A DNA stretch of 64,000 bases from CAYSAA01 sp964428905 (GTDB lineage: Bacteria > Atribacterota > Phoenicimicrobiia > Phoenicimicrobiales > Stramentimicrobiaceae): positions 1-64,000 of the forward strand of contig CAYSAA010000035.1 in the NCBI GenBank assembly GCA_964428905.1, in the 5' to 3' direction. Each line of letters opens with the position of its first letter. Within the stretch, counting starts at the first letter, position 1. The translations under genes and the position numbers were made by a program. The notes below the pieces were generated by a model, which was given only the letters and a program-made list of their open reading frames with translations, was not told the DNA's origin and did no database searches. This document shows, one piece after another, positions 8,671 to 17,478 of the stretch.

Positions 8671-9938
8671 ATGGTTCCCTCCTCCCAACCAGCCATGTTT
8701 ATCGCTTCTCTAATGGTTTCTTTTACCCCTACACTATGGGTTAATATCTGTTTATTGGGTGTGGAAGAACCAATATCATAAGCATTTTGCCAACGAAATT
8801 GAGCCGGATTAATCCCTAATTTGCAAGCCAGAATATCCATCTGAGACTCATAGGCAAAAGCCATCTGAGTTGTACCAAAACCACGCATTGCCCCTGCATA
8901 GGTGTTATTAGTGTAAACAGTATAGGCTACTCCTTTGACATGATCAACATTATAAGGTCCGGTGCAGTGATACATACCTTTGTGCACTACTGCCGGACCG
9001 CTGGAAGCATATGCTCCAGTATCACCGATTACTTCAACCTGCCAGGCAGTTAAATAGCCCTTTTTGGTTGCACCAGTCTTTGCCCGAATAATAAATGCAT
9101 GTCGCTTAGATTGAGCAATCATTGATTCTTCCCGGGTATAAGTCAGTTTCACTGGCCTTTTAGTCATCATTGCCGCTAAAGCCAGGTGAATATGGACAGA
9201 GATATCTTCTTTTCTTCCAAAAGCACCCCCAATAGCTGGTTGAATAATCATTACCTTTTCTTTAGGAATACCTAAAGACTGAGCTATATCAGCTTGAGTG
9301 TCATGAAGCCATTGAGAAGCTACCCAGAGTTTTATAACCTCATTCTTTGGGTCAAAAAATCCGACTCCTGCTTCCACTTGGAGAGGAATATGGTCTAAAA
9401 AACTTGTTCTATATTCATTTTCTACAATTACTTCTGCTTCTGCAAAACCCTTTTTTATATCACCCTTTTTTAAATAATGAGTAATTAAAATATTGCCATC
9501 TTCATGAATATAGGGAGCACCTTTGGTCATTGACCGCAAGGGATCAGATATTACTTCTAATTTTTCTACTTCAACTTCAATTAACTTAGCTGCTTTAGAA
9601 GCAATTTCCTTGCTTTCTGCTATAACTATAGCCAGGGCATCTCCCATATAACGTATTTTTTCGCCAATAGCAATAAGAACTGGTTGGTCCTTTATAATCA
9701 AACCAAAATTCTTCACGGTAGGAATGTCAGCTGCAGTAATGACCTTAACTACTCCCGGTAATTTTTGTGCTTTACTTATATCAATCTTTCGTAGGTAGGC
9801 ATGAGGATAAGTAGCTCTTTTGATTTTAAGATACAACATATCGTCAAAATAGATATCGTCAGGATATATGGCTTGACCGATTACTTTATCCCGGGCATCT
9901 ACTTTATAAACATTTCTACCTACATATCTTTCAGTCAT
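8667..9938 (-). CDS. Molybdenum hydroxylase, catalytic subunit N-terminal chain (NdhL-like; split XdhA-type)
   Basis: This is the N-terminal half of a xanthine-oxidase family molybdopterin subunit. The aldehyde-oxidase hammerhead domain occupies about residues 10-120. MPT-binding motifs GGAFGRKED and AMRGFGTTQMAFAYE follow. The frame ends at TGA right after GWEEGTI, exactly where single-chain relatives continue into KGMA-type sequence. The start MTERYVGRN at 9938 has GGAAGGAG eight bases upstream; an in-frame start at 9959 is less likely. At 423 residues it is close to NdhL of E. barkeri (about 425, from memory). It overlaps the Fe-S subunit gene by eight bases and the next chain by four, so all are translationally coupled. 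Confidence 0.84.
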   Translation of the reverse strand: MTERYVGRNVYKVDARDKVIGQAIYPDDIYFDDMLYLKIKRATYPHAYLRKIDISKAQKLPGVVKVITAADIPTVKNFGLIIKDQPVLIAIGEKIRYMGDALAIVIAESKEIASKAAKLIEVEVEKLEVISDPLRSMTKGAPYIHEDGNILITHYLKKGDIKKGFAEAEVIVENEYRTSFLDHIPLQVEAGVGFFDPKNEVIKLWVASQWLHDTQADIAQSLGIPKEKVMIIQPAIGGAFGRKEDISVHIHLALAAMMTKRPVKLTYTREESMIAQSKRHAFIIRAKTGATKKGYLTAWQVEVIGDTGAYASSGPAVVHKGMYHCTGPYNVDHVKGVAYTVYTNNTYAGAMRGFGTTQMAFAYESQMDILACKLGINPAQFRWQNAYDIGSSTPNKQILTHSVGVKETIREAINMAGWEEGTI

Positions 9939-10437
9939 TTTTTTTGCTCCTTCCGCCACCCTTTTCCCTTAATCTGCTGGCAGATAATTCAATGGCATCA
10001 AATATTTTTTGATAGCCAGTACAGCGACACAGGTTGCCGGAGATACCTCGCTTAATATCCTCCTCACTGGGATATAAATTCTCTTCTAACAGTCTTTTGG
10101 CAGCTAAAATCATGCCCGGGGTACAAAATCCACATTGAACTGCCCCAGTCTCTATAAAAGCCTCTTGGATAGGATTGAGATGCTTACTACTACCTATGCC
10201 TTCGATCGTAGTAATAACTGCTCCCTCAGCTTGGGGTGCCAACACCAAACAGGAGGCTACCAGCTCTCCGTTCATTATCACAGTGCAAGCCCCACACTCA
10301 CCCTTCCCGCATCCCTCTTTAGTTCCTGTTAGATGTAAGTCATCCCTTAAAAGATCCAACAAGCGGGTATGAGAAGTTGTTTCAATCTTTCTTTTCTTAC
10401 CATTAACGGTTAATTCAATTACTAATTTTTCCACCAT
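9931..10437 (-). CDS. Molybdenum hydroxylase, 2x[2Fe-2S] small subunit (NdhS/XdhC-like)
   Basis: The 168-residue protein has a plant-type [2Fe-2S] domain with CGKGECGACTVIMNG (about residues 42-56) and an all-helical second [2Fe-2S] domain with QCGFCTPGM and GNLCRCTGYQKI (about 98-145). This is the electron-transfer subunit that passes electrons from the molybdenum centre to FAD. The start ATG at 10437 overlaps the FAD-subunit gene by 23 bases and has GGAGG four bases upstream. The C-terminal tail (ASRLREKGGGRSKKND) is a little longer and more basic than usual. It belongs to the four-gene operon F-S-L-M. Confidence 0.92.
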   Translation of the reverse strand: MVEKLVIELTVNGKKRKIETTSHTRLLDLLRDDLHLTGTKEGCGKGECGACTVIMNGELVASCLVLAPQAEGAVITTIEGIGSSKHLNPIQEAFIETGAVQCGFCTPGMILAAKRLLEENLYPSEEDIKRGISGNLCRCTGYQKIFDAIELSASRLREKGGGRSKKND

Positions 10438-11323
10438 AGTACCTCCGTAGGGCTAAATCTATCTCTTCTAAGGCATTTATCATTATCTCTTTCGCAACAT
10501 CTTTGCGATACTCTCTGGTCCCCCTGATATCATCGATAGGGGCAATTTTATCCTCAACTATCTGACCTAATTGGTCAAAATCTAATTGATTAAACTGTTT
10601 TCCTGCCATCTTTGTTCCAATTTCTTTAATTTCAATAGGAGTAGGCGCTACAGAGCCCAGGCAAGTTCTTACCTCCTTAATGGTTTTATTATCTGCAGCC
10701 ATTTTCACTATCAGGGCTAAGGTAATGGTAGCAATGGCCAAAGCCCTTCTCTTACCAATTTTTATCCAGCTGCCATAAGTATTTTCACCGGGCAAAGGAA
10801 GGATTACCTGGGTTAATAATTGATCCGGTTTTAGGATAGTTTTTTTAGGTCCGATAAAAAATTCTTCTGCGAGAACTAAAACTTCTCCTTGCTGAGAGAG
10901 CAATCTAAATTGAGCATTGTAAGCTATTAAAGGAGGAAGGAAATCACCTGCTGGAGAGGCATTAACAATATTACCTCCCATAGTACCTCGGTTTCTTATC
11001 TGGGGAGAACCAATATCCGCTGCAGCCAGGTTTAAGACCGGAAAGTACTTTTTGATATCTTCAGATTTTTCTAATTGAGCATGAGTAACCATCGCCCCAA
11101 TTATCATCTTATCTTCAACTATTTTTACTTCTTTCAATTCTTGAATTAATCGTAAATCTAACCACCCGCTCACTTCATATAGTCGATCATAATATTGTAC
11201 TAAAAGGTCAGTCCCTCCCGCAATCACCTTTAGCTCATTTTGATAACGGGACAAAATCTCCAGTGCCTCCTTTAATTCCCGAGGTGCAAAATACTGCTGA
11301 TTCGGTAAGGTTCTCTGTCGCAT
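10415..11323 (-). CDS. Molybdenum hydroxylase, FAD-binding subunit (NdhF/XdhB-like)
   Basis: At 302 residues it matches the FAD subunit of xanthine dehydrogenase-family enzymes. KVIAGGTDLLVQ (about residue 33) and RNRGTMGGNIVNASPAGD (about 112-130) are the FAD pyrophosphate-binding motifs of the PCMH-type fold, followed by the CO dehydrogenase flavoprotein C-terminal domain. It is the first gene of the four-gene hydroxylase operon. The start at 11323 has AAAGGAGG ten bases upstream. The order F-S-L-M equals the ndhFSLM order of the nicotinate dehydrogenase operon of E. barkeri, as recalled. The 184-base gap upstream shows an isolated TTGACA but no matching -10. Confidence 0.9.
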   Translation of the reverse strand: MRQRTLPNQQYFAPRELKEALEILSRYQNELKVIAGGTDLLVQYYDRLYEVSGWLDLRLIQELKEVKIVEDKMIIGAMVTHAQLEKSEDIKKYFPVLNLAAADIGSPQIRNRGTMGGNIVNASPAGDFLPPLIAYNAQFRLLSQQGEVLVLAEEFFIGPKKTILKPDQLLTQVILPLPGENTYGSWIKIGKRRALAIATITLALIVKMAADNKTIKEVRTCLGSVAPTPIEIKEIGTKMAGKQFNQLDFDQLGQIVEDKIAPIDDIRGTREYRKDVAKEIMINALEEIDLALRRYYGGKISN

Positions 11324-11507
11324 AAATCCCTTGCCTCCTTTAAAAAAGGATATCTTCTTTTATTTTTTAATCTTCTTTTTCTTATTACCTAAACCAATAG
11401 AGTTGCTCTGGCAATACCTTAAAAATTGAAAAGGGTACAGTTGCTAAGAATAAGAACAGGACTTTTTTGTTTTTTAGCATGCAATTGTCAAGTTATATTT
11501 TAAATTA

Positions 11508-14500
11508 TTACATGTTAATTAAATAATGATAATCTTTTAAGATGGTGTTTATTACCGTGAAAATCTTGTTAAGTTCCTTAAAATCACCATTGTTATTGCT
11601 TGGATATTTAAAATTTGCGGGTATGATTAATTCATTGTTTTTATTAATTTTCAACTTCCATAAATCATCTTTTACCCTTAAGGTTATTAACTTATCATCA
11701 GACGAACCTGTAATAACAAAACCAGTATTGGTACTGTTTCTAAAGTCTTCTATGGTGCTAAAAAAGGTTAGCTTATCTCGGTAGGGTTTCCCATCATAGG
11801 GACAGAAGGTAGCGCAGTTTCCACATTCATTGCATAACGCATCGAGATGAAGAATCTGGTAAATATCCTTAAAATCTTCTTTTTTATCCACTTTAATTGC
11901 TACATTTGCCCGATTAGGACAGACATCTACACATTTATTACAGATCGTATTGCACTCGAGACACCGCTCTGCTTCCGTCTCAGCTATTACCCTATCATCT
12001 TCGGATATTGGTACAGAAATGAGGCGCCCTTTTTTATAATAGATTTCCTGTATTTGTTTCTTTTGATCAAAATCTAAGTCAATGTTTTTATCCAAACCTT
12101 TCCAATTCGGTATTTCCTTTTTAGCGATAGCCTCTGCTGCCTTTCTCGCATCGGCAATAGCTTCAACTACTGTTGAGGGACCTCGCAGGATATCACCGCC
12201 AATAAAAACATTTGTAAGGTTAGTCTCTAGTGTTTCTGTGTTTACATATAGTCTGTTATTTTTTTCAACCTTTAATCCGCAGGTTGTTAAAAAGGTAGAG
12301 TCTGCATGTTCACCAATAGCACCAATAACAGCATCTACAGCCATCTCTGTGGTCTCCTCAGTAGGAGCAGGACTCCTGCGACCACTTTTGTCAGGAGCAC
12401 CTAAAGACATCTTGCGACATTTTAGAACCCCCTCTTTGGAAAATGCTTCCGGCAACAAGAGGGGCTTAAAAACAACCCCCTCTGCAAGGGCTCGCTTATA
12501 CTCTTCTTGGTCTGCAGGCATTTCCTCTTCAGTACGGCGATAGATGATAAAAACCTCTTCAACACCCTTTACCCTCAGTGCGGAACGGGCACTATCTACG
12601 GCAGTATTTCCGCCCCCTATTACCGCAATCCGTCGACCAATGTTCAGAGACCTTTCTTCCTTATGGAATGACCTTAAAAAATCCAGGGCTTCATAAACAT
12701 GATGATTATCTCCAGTCAGCTGCAGCTTTTGTGAAGCTTCTGCCCCAATTCCTATAAAAATATATTTATATCCCTCATTTTTTAAATGACGAACAGAGAA
12801 TTCATCTGATATACCATATTTGAAATCTACCCCCATTGCTTCAATATTAGCAATATCTTTTTGAATGGCAGATATTGGGATTCTGAAATTAGGCAGTATA
12901 TGGGCTACGACACCTCCGGGGGAATCTTGTTTCTCAAATATAGTTACCTTAAATCCTGCTTTAGATAGAAAATAAGCTGCAGATAGCCCTGCCGGTCCTG
13001 CTCCGATAACCGCAACTTTGGTATTTAACTGCTTGGCAATACTGAGACTTTTACTATGTTGGACATATCTCCCATGCTCAGCAGCAATCCTCTTGATCTC
13101 ACGAATATTGACTGCCCCTTCATAATCAAGTCGGCTGCAATTATACATACATTGATGAGCGCAAATATATCCAGTTATATTAGGAAGAGGATTTTTCAAA
13201 TAGATAAGTTCCAAAGCCTTATCGTACTGCCCATCTCCCACCAGTCGAATATACTCCGGAATATCTTGAAGGATTGGACAGGAGAGAATACAGGGAGCAA
13301 TGTAGCAGTCGGTTAAGGGTAATTTTCGATCAATGAAAACCTTCTTCGTTCCCCTCCAATCTTTTTGGTAATAATTATCTTGCAGGGATTTTTCGGCTAA
13401 TTGTTCAAGCTTCTTGACATCAATCATATTGGTTTGACTCTTCTCTTCCATAATTGGCTCTAATTTTCGAGCCATTTCTGCCATTCTCAGGTAACCGCCC
13501 GGTTTCAAAAGTTCAGTAGCCACGGTAATGGGCTTAATTCCTGTCTCAAAAATCCGGAGAATATTTAACTGAGATGCCCCTCCTGAATAAGAGATCGGGA
13601 GAGTCCCTGCAAATTGCCGTGCTAAGCGGGAAGCCAGAGTAATGGTAATGGGAAAGAGAATACGTCCGGACAGATACATTTCTTCTCCCGGAAGAATGCC
13701 CAAGGTATTTACCGTTCCCAGGGTATTGGAAAGTTTAATACCAAAATAACGATTGCATTCAGCAGCTAATTTAGAAAGCCGTTCAATCATCCCTATTGCA
13801 TCATCCCACTGCAGGTCCTTAGTAAATGTCGATTCTTTGAGAGTTACATAGTTGAAACCAAGGGCATCCAGTATTTTTCTAACTTGTTTATACCCCAGGA
13901 GGGTCGGGTTCAACTTTACATAGGTATTAAGCTTTTTTTTCTCCATCAGATATCTGCTTATCGCCTCTATCTCCTGGGGAGGGCATCCATGCATGGTAGA
14001 AAGAGTGACCGATCGGGTAATATAAGGTGAAATCATACTGGAAATATTCTCAAGTCCTTGGACCTGTCCTTTAATACCCATAGCTTCTGAAAGGTCCAAT
14101 CCCCGGATAAAAGAAAGCAATTCTTCCAGATGACGCTTAAATACCAAGTTTTTTGAGGCATCAGCTAAATGGTTAATGAAGGAATTCATTTTTGGCGTTT
14201 TGATACCCTTCAGGTCGTAGCCAACACTCATATTAAAAATAAAAGAGTGCTCCGGAGAAACACATCTATTAAAAATAGACTCTATCAGGTAAAGCAGAAT
14301 CCATGCTTTGAGATACTCGTCAAAGGCCTGTTCCAGAGAAAGTTCGGTAGACCATTCAGTATTATAACCCTCGTCTAGCGCGTCAATACAGGGTTTATCA
14401 AATTGCAGACTGTCAAGTTTCTGCACCGTTTTAAGCTCAAAAAACCGGCCCCCCACTAAATAGGCGGTAACAATATTTTGAGCTAATTGGGTATGAGGTC

Positions 14501-14678
14501 CTGCTGCCGGTCCCAAAGGAAGGCCACAGTTTTCATTAAATATCTGAATATGATTCGGATTTTCTTGAACAAAAAATTGGGATTCCGGTATCCCAAAAAT
14601 GGTATGTTGGGAACGATATTCTTCAATTATCCATCGGAGCAACTGCTTAAACGGAACTGGTCGCATAACATCGCCCAT
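11508..14678 (-). CDS. ygfK: YgfK: large flavin/Fe-S oxidoreductase ('putative selenate reductase subunit')
   Basis: This 1056-residue protein has three parts. Residues 1 to about 430 are dihydroorotate-dehydrogenase-like; the start MGDVMRPVPF and GPAAGPHTQLAQNIV are nearly those of E. coli YgfK. A GltD-like segment follows with VAVIGAGPAGLSAAYFLS (FAD) and IAVIGGGNTAVDSA (NAD(P)H). The C-terminus has CLECNTICNKC and CNECGNCATFCPYD (4Fe-4S). The ATG at 14678 has GGAGGGAA upstream. It is a cytosolic electron-bifurcation-like or reductase module. In gut anaerobes ygfK is needed for urate breakdown, so reduction of a purine ring with NAD(P)H electrons is a reasonable role. The selenate-reductase name is historical. 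Confidence 0.94.
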   Translation of the reverse strand: MGDVMRPVPFKQLLRWIIEEYRSQHTIFGIPESQFFVQENPNHIQIFNENCGLPLGPAAGPHTQLAQNIVTAYLVGGRFFELKTVQKLDSLQFDKPCIDALDEGYNTEWSTELSLEQAFDEYLKAWILLYLIESIFNRCVSPEHSFIFNMSVGYDLKGIKTPKMNSFINHLADASKNLVFKRHLEELLSFIRGLDLSEAMGIKGQVQGLENISSMISPYITRSVTLSTMHGCPPQEIEAISRYLMEKKKLNTYVKLNPTLLGYKQVRKILDALGFNYVTLKESTFTKDLQWDDAIGMIERLSKLAAECNRYFGIKLSNTLGTVNTLGILPGEEMYLSGRILFPITITLASRLARQFAGTLPISYSGGASQLNILRIFETGIKPITVATELLKPGGYLRMAEMARKLEPIMEEKSQTNMIDVKKLEQLAEKSLQDNYYQKDWRGTKKVFIDRKLPLTDCYIAPCILSCPILQDIPEYIRLVGDGQYDKALELIYLKNPLPNITGYICAHQCMYNCSRLDYEGAVNIREIKRIAAEHGRYVQHSKSLSIAKQLNTKVAVIGAGPAGLSAAYFLSKAGFKVTIFEKQDSPGGVVAHILPNFRIPISAIQKDIANIEAMGVDFKYGISDEFSVRHLKNEGYKYIFIGIGAEASQKLQLTGDNHHVYEALDFLRSFHKEERSLNIGRRIAVIGGGNTAVDSARSALRVKGVEEVFIIYRRTEEEMPADQEEYKRALAEGVVFKPLLLPEAFSKEGVLKCRKMSLGAPDKSGRRSPAPTEETTEMAVDAVIGAIGEHADSTFLTTCGLKVEKNNRLYVNTETLETNLTNVFIGGDILRGPSTVVEAIADARKAAEAIAKKEIPNWKGLDKNIDLDFDQKKQIQEIYYKKGRLISVPISEDDRVIAETEAERCLECNTICNKCVDVCPNRANVAIKVDKKEDFKDIYQILHLDALCNECGNCATFCPYDGKPYRDKLTFFSTIEDFRNSTNTGFVITGSSDDKLITLRVKDDLWKLKINKNNELIIPANFKYPSNNNGDFKELNKIFTVINTILKDYHYLINM

Positions 14679-14757
14679 AATGATTCCCTCCTTGTAACAT
14701 ACATCGCATATCTTCTATTTTGCGATAAAATTGTAATTGGTAACGAACTTTTCTCTT

Positions 14758-14946
14758 TCACAGTTTAGCATAATTACTTATCATTATAATAATCATAAGG
14801 AATAATAATAAATATTTTTCTTTTTCAATGGTTACTAATTTTACTCCCCGCCCTTGCACCTGTTTAAAAACAATTCCTTCTGAAATCATTCGAAGCACCA
14901 ATTCAGGATTGTTCTTTCCTTTCTTTTTTAATGGCTGCAGAAACAA
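14758..14946 (-). CDS. Possible small membrane-tailed ORF, unrecognised
   Basis: A 62-codon frame in the 249-base gap between the DUF364 gene and ygfK. The only full-length start is TTG at 14946, inside the end of the upstream gene. The middle (NPELVLRMISEGIVFKQ) has coding-like codon choice and the end (LLLFLMIIIMIS) is hydrophobic. No ribosome site precedes the TTG or the internal ATG, and no family is recognised. It may be a decayed fragment or simply chance. Confidence 0.2.
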   Translation of the reverse strand: MFLQPLKKKGKNNPELVLRMISEGIVFKQVQGRGVKLVTIEKEKYLLLFLMIIIMISNYAKL

Positions 14947-15653
14947 TAATGATGATAATTCATGAGGTAGGCAATACCACTAATGGTAACCCCATAAAAG
15001 ATAATCGGCTTTTTACCTAATAGAGAAGTTAAGGTATTATTTACCGAGGTTGTGCCGGTAGCGATAATAATATCAGAGCTGGATATCATTTGCCGGGTAT
15101 GGGACACATTCTCTATAAGAATGCCATTTTTTCTAAGACCTACATTGCCTTTATCTAAATCAACAACTCTGATTTTAAAAGTTGTCGATAGCGATTCGAC
15201 TATTGCTGGTTGTAATCCAATAAAAGCTATACGCGGTTGCCCAAATTTTTCTTGCATATAATTTTTAAACTGGGTAGCACATTCTGCAGGCTCTTGGTCT
15301 CTACAATGAATGGTATTGGAAATATAGCCCAAATAGCGTAAAACAGCATTGATACTGGCAATAAAAACAGCCCTCTGAAAATTATTAATAAGTGGAAGTT
15401 GAAAAACGTCTCTTAATGTTCCAGTAAAATTTCCGGGCATATCAGTAAATGCCTGTCCTAAACTTCCCCTGAAATCAGCTTGCATCATGACTTCCTTACC
15501 CTTTAATAAGGGAAAATCATCTCTTCCCGGATTTCCTATTACCTCTTGAGGAGTAAGAGGCCTCACATTCACCACATGAAAGGTAGATGACCAAATATTA
15601 TTATCTGAAACCAACAGGTAAAATTTTTCCTTGATTTTCTGGTATAAATTCAC
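14928..15653 (-). CDS. DUF364/DUF4213-type Rossmann-like protein
   Basis: The 241-residue protein starts at GTG (15653) behind AAAGGA. The N-terminal part (about 1-110) resembles DUF4213 (SVNAVLRY-type helix here ASINAVLRYLGYISN). The C-terminal part (about 120-241) is the DUF364 Rossmann-like domain with RIAFIGLQPAIVESL, SSDIIIATGTTSVNNT and GKKPIIFYGVTISGIAYLMN. The last residues (YCFCSH) replace the usual RFCPYG-like end but align with it, so the protein seems complete. Families of this type are linked to metal or cofactor handling and often lie beside molybdenum enzyme genes. It lies between ygfK and the MoeA-like gene. A role in molybdenum or selenium delivery is inferred only. Confidence 0.75.
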   Translation of the reverse strand: MNLYQKIKEKFYLLVSDNNIWSSTFHVVNVRPLTPQEVIGNPGRDDFPLLKGKEVMMQADFRGSLGQAFTDMPGNFTGTLRDVFQLPLINNFQRAVFIASINAVLRYLGYISNTIHCRDQEPAECATQFKNYMQEKFGQPRIAFIGLQPAIVESLSTTFKIRVVDLDKGNVGLRKNGILIENVSHTRQMISSSDIIIATGTTSVNNTLTSLLGKKPIIFYGVTISGIAYLMNYHHYCFCSH

Positions 15654-15690
15654 AGCTGTATCCTTTCTTCTTGGTAGTTCCTTTTACATA

Positions 15691-16710
15691 TTATCGGCCA
15701 AAATAACAAAATGGATAATGACATTTAGAACAAGTAGCGCAAAATCCGCCTTCGCCCATTTTTATAAAGTCCTTTTTAGACAGGATATCGCCTATGAATA
15801 TTCTTGGTAAGACAATATCTAAAATCGTATTTTTATAAAATAAGGATGCACCAGGGATACCTATTAAGGTCGTCTCTCCTGAATAGGCCAACATAAACAT
15901 ATTGCCTGGTTGAACGGGGACACCATAGGTCACAATCTTTGCACCGCTTTCTTTAATGGCACCGGGTGTCAGGTCATCCGGATCTACTGACATTCCCCCG
16001 CTTAAGGCTATCAGGTCGACATTCAGTTGTCTAAAATAAGAGATGGCTGCTTTAATTTTTCCAATATCATCGGGGCATAAAATTTGTCCTTTAATCTCTG
16101 CTCCAAAATAAGCAAACTTCTTCCTTAATAAAGGACCAAATTCATCTTTAATCAACCCTTTAAACACTTCATTACCGGTAGTCACAATACCCACTCTTAG
16201 ACTCTTATACTTTTTTACAGCAAAAACAGCCCCTTCTTCCTGACATAATACTTCTACTTTTTTGATCATTTCTTCTGGAATAACGAGAGGAACAATGCGC
16301 ACACCTGCTAAACTCTGATTTTCAATTACCCTGAAATGATTGGGAAGACAAGGAATGGTAACATTTTCTATAGAATTTATTTGGTATAGAAGTTTGCTTT
16401 TAACTTCAAACAATCCTTTGGTTAACGATTTTAAGGTTATTTTCCCCTCAACAGGTTCATCAAATTTAATATTCTCTCCTGATATTGCTTGAGATATTCT
16501 CAGAGAGGCTTCATTCTCATGAATTTCCCCTTGCTTGGGCTGCCAGACATAAATGTATTCCTTGCCAATTTTCTTTAACTTTTCAATATCTTCCTGCCTG
16601 ATAATATGATCTTTTCGAAAGGCAGGTCCTTTGAATTTTCCAGGTATAATTTGTGTAATGTCATGACATAACTTCGTACCAACTGCTTTAGCTACCGGTA
16701 TCTTTTTCAT
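15691..16710 (-). CDS. MoeA/MogA-like molybdopterin-binding protein with C-terminal cysteine cluster
   Basis: At 339 residues it is shorter than MoeA. The C-terminal half contains the MoCF-biosynthesis/molybdopterin-binding fold: LRVGIVTTGNEVFKG (about 172-186), LIALSGGMSVDPDDLTPGAI, and TTLIGIPGASLFY. The N-terminal SAF-like region starts MKKIPVAKAVGTKLCHDITQ. The tail carries GGFCATCSKCHYPFCYFGR, a C-x2-C-x2-C-x4-C set that could bind a metal. Proteins of this build are typical of clusters for selenium-dependent molybdenum hydroxylases. It probably handles molybdopterin for the two hydroxylases encoded on either side. The start at 16710 has AGGAAA upstream. Confidence 0.85.
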   Translation of the reverse strand: MKKIPVAKAVGTKLCHDITQIIPGKFKGPAFRKDHIIRQEDIEKLKKIGKEYIYVWQPKQGEIHENEASLRISQAISGENIKFDEPVEGKITLKSLTKGLFEVKSKLLYQINSIENVTIPCLPNHFRVIENQSLAGVRIVPLVIPEEMIKKVEVLCQEEGAVFAVKKYKSLRVGIVTTGNEVFKGLIKDEFGPLLRKKFAYFGAEIKGQILCPDDIGKIKAAISYFRQLNVDLIALSGGMSVDPDDLTPGAIKESGAKIVTYGVPVQPGNMFMLAYSGETTLIGIPGASLFYKNTILDIVLPRIFIGDILSKKDFIKMGEGGFCATCSKCHYPFCYFGR

Positions 16711-16785
16711 TCGAATTTCCTAACTGTAAAATTGGAATACATTTTTTTCCTCTCAGCCTTTTATTAAATTACAGGTACTCATAGG

Positions 16786-17478
16786 TCATTCTCCAATCGA
16801 ATTTTCTTTCCTTTCGAAATAAGTCCTGGCTTTTAAATAATCTTCATCTCTATCAATATCAAATAAAATTGAACGATCTGAGATATTTATTCTTTTCACC
16901 TTATCAGGATGTGCCTTTATTAGTACTCTGCCACCTACATCACCGGTTATATTCATTAACTCCTCTTTCCAATCAAGGTCAAAAAGAACCGGATTTCCCC
17001 GTTTATCTTGATAATAAGGAACAACTATCTCTTTTTTGCCTTTAGTAAAAGAGGTAATCAGTTGATTGATAATTTTGGCGTTAATCAAAGGCTGATCACC
17101 TAAAATCAGACAAAAGCCATCTACCTCTTTTCTCTGGGAATCCAATTGAAGTAGACCTTTTTGAATGGTTGTACTCATACCTTTCTTAAAATCGGGGTTA
17201 AAAACAATTTCTGCCTTCCACCTTTTCCCTATCTCTGAAACCTCTTTATCATCCGGACGTATCACTAAGATCATTTTATCTAACAGAGAGGATAAAGCTG
17301 CTTCCAATACCCATTCAATGATTTTTTTGGAACCTAAGGAAAGATTTAATTTTGGCTTACCCATTCTAATCCCTTCCCCTGCAGCTAAAATAATACCTGC
17401 TATCTTTGTGTCCACTGAATTAAAATCGCTTCCAAAAGTCTTGTGCCTGTTCTTTTGTTTTAATAGCAATCCTTTCAT
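16786..17478 (-). CDS. mocA: Molybdenum cofactor cytidylyltransferase (MocA-like NTP transferase)
   Basis: The nucleotidyltransferase signature AGIILAAGEGIRMGKPKL (about residues 27-44) and LILGDQPLINAKIINQLI identify the MobA/MocA fold. It is the version that attaches CMP to molybdopterin to give MCD for xanthine-dehydrogenase family enzymes, and it is expected next to such genes. The longest frame starts at ATG 17478, 59 bases inside ssnA, with no ribosome site. A GTG at 17415, just after the ssnA stop and about ten residues before the motif, is a good alternative start. The protein would then be about 209 residues, the usual size. Cytosolic. Confidence 0.88.
   Translation of the reverse strand: MKGLLLKQKNRHKTFGSDFNSVDTKIAGIILAAGEGIRMGKPKLNLSLGSKKIIEWVLEAALSSLLDKMILVIRPDDKEVSEIGKRWKAEIVFNPDFKKGMSTTIQKGLLQLDSQRKEVDGFCLILGDQPLINAKIINQLITSFTKGKKEIVVPYYQDKRGNPVLFDLDWKEELMNITGDVGGRVLIKAHPDKVKRINISDRSILFDIDRDEDYLKARTYFERKENSIGE

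Noticed and set aside
11464..11492. A promoter for the four-subunit hydroxylase operon at the TTGACA near 11487-11492
   Set aside because: No -10-like hexamer occurs 16-18 bases downstream; the sequence there is an A run.
14928..15000. A frameshift truncating the DUF364 protein
   Set aside because: The last residues (LMNYHHYCFCSH) align with the usual C-terminal motif of the family, so the protein appears complete.
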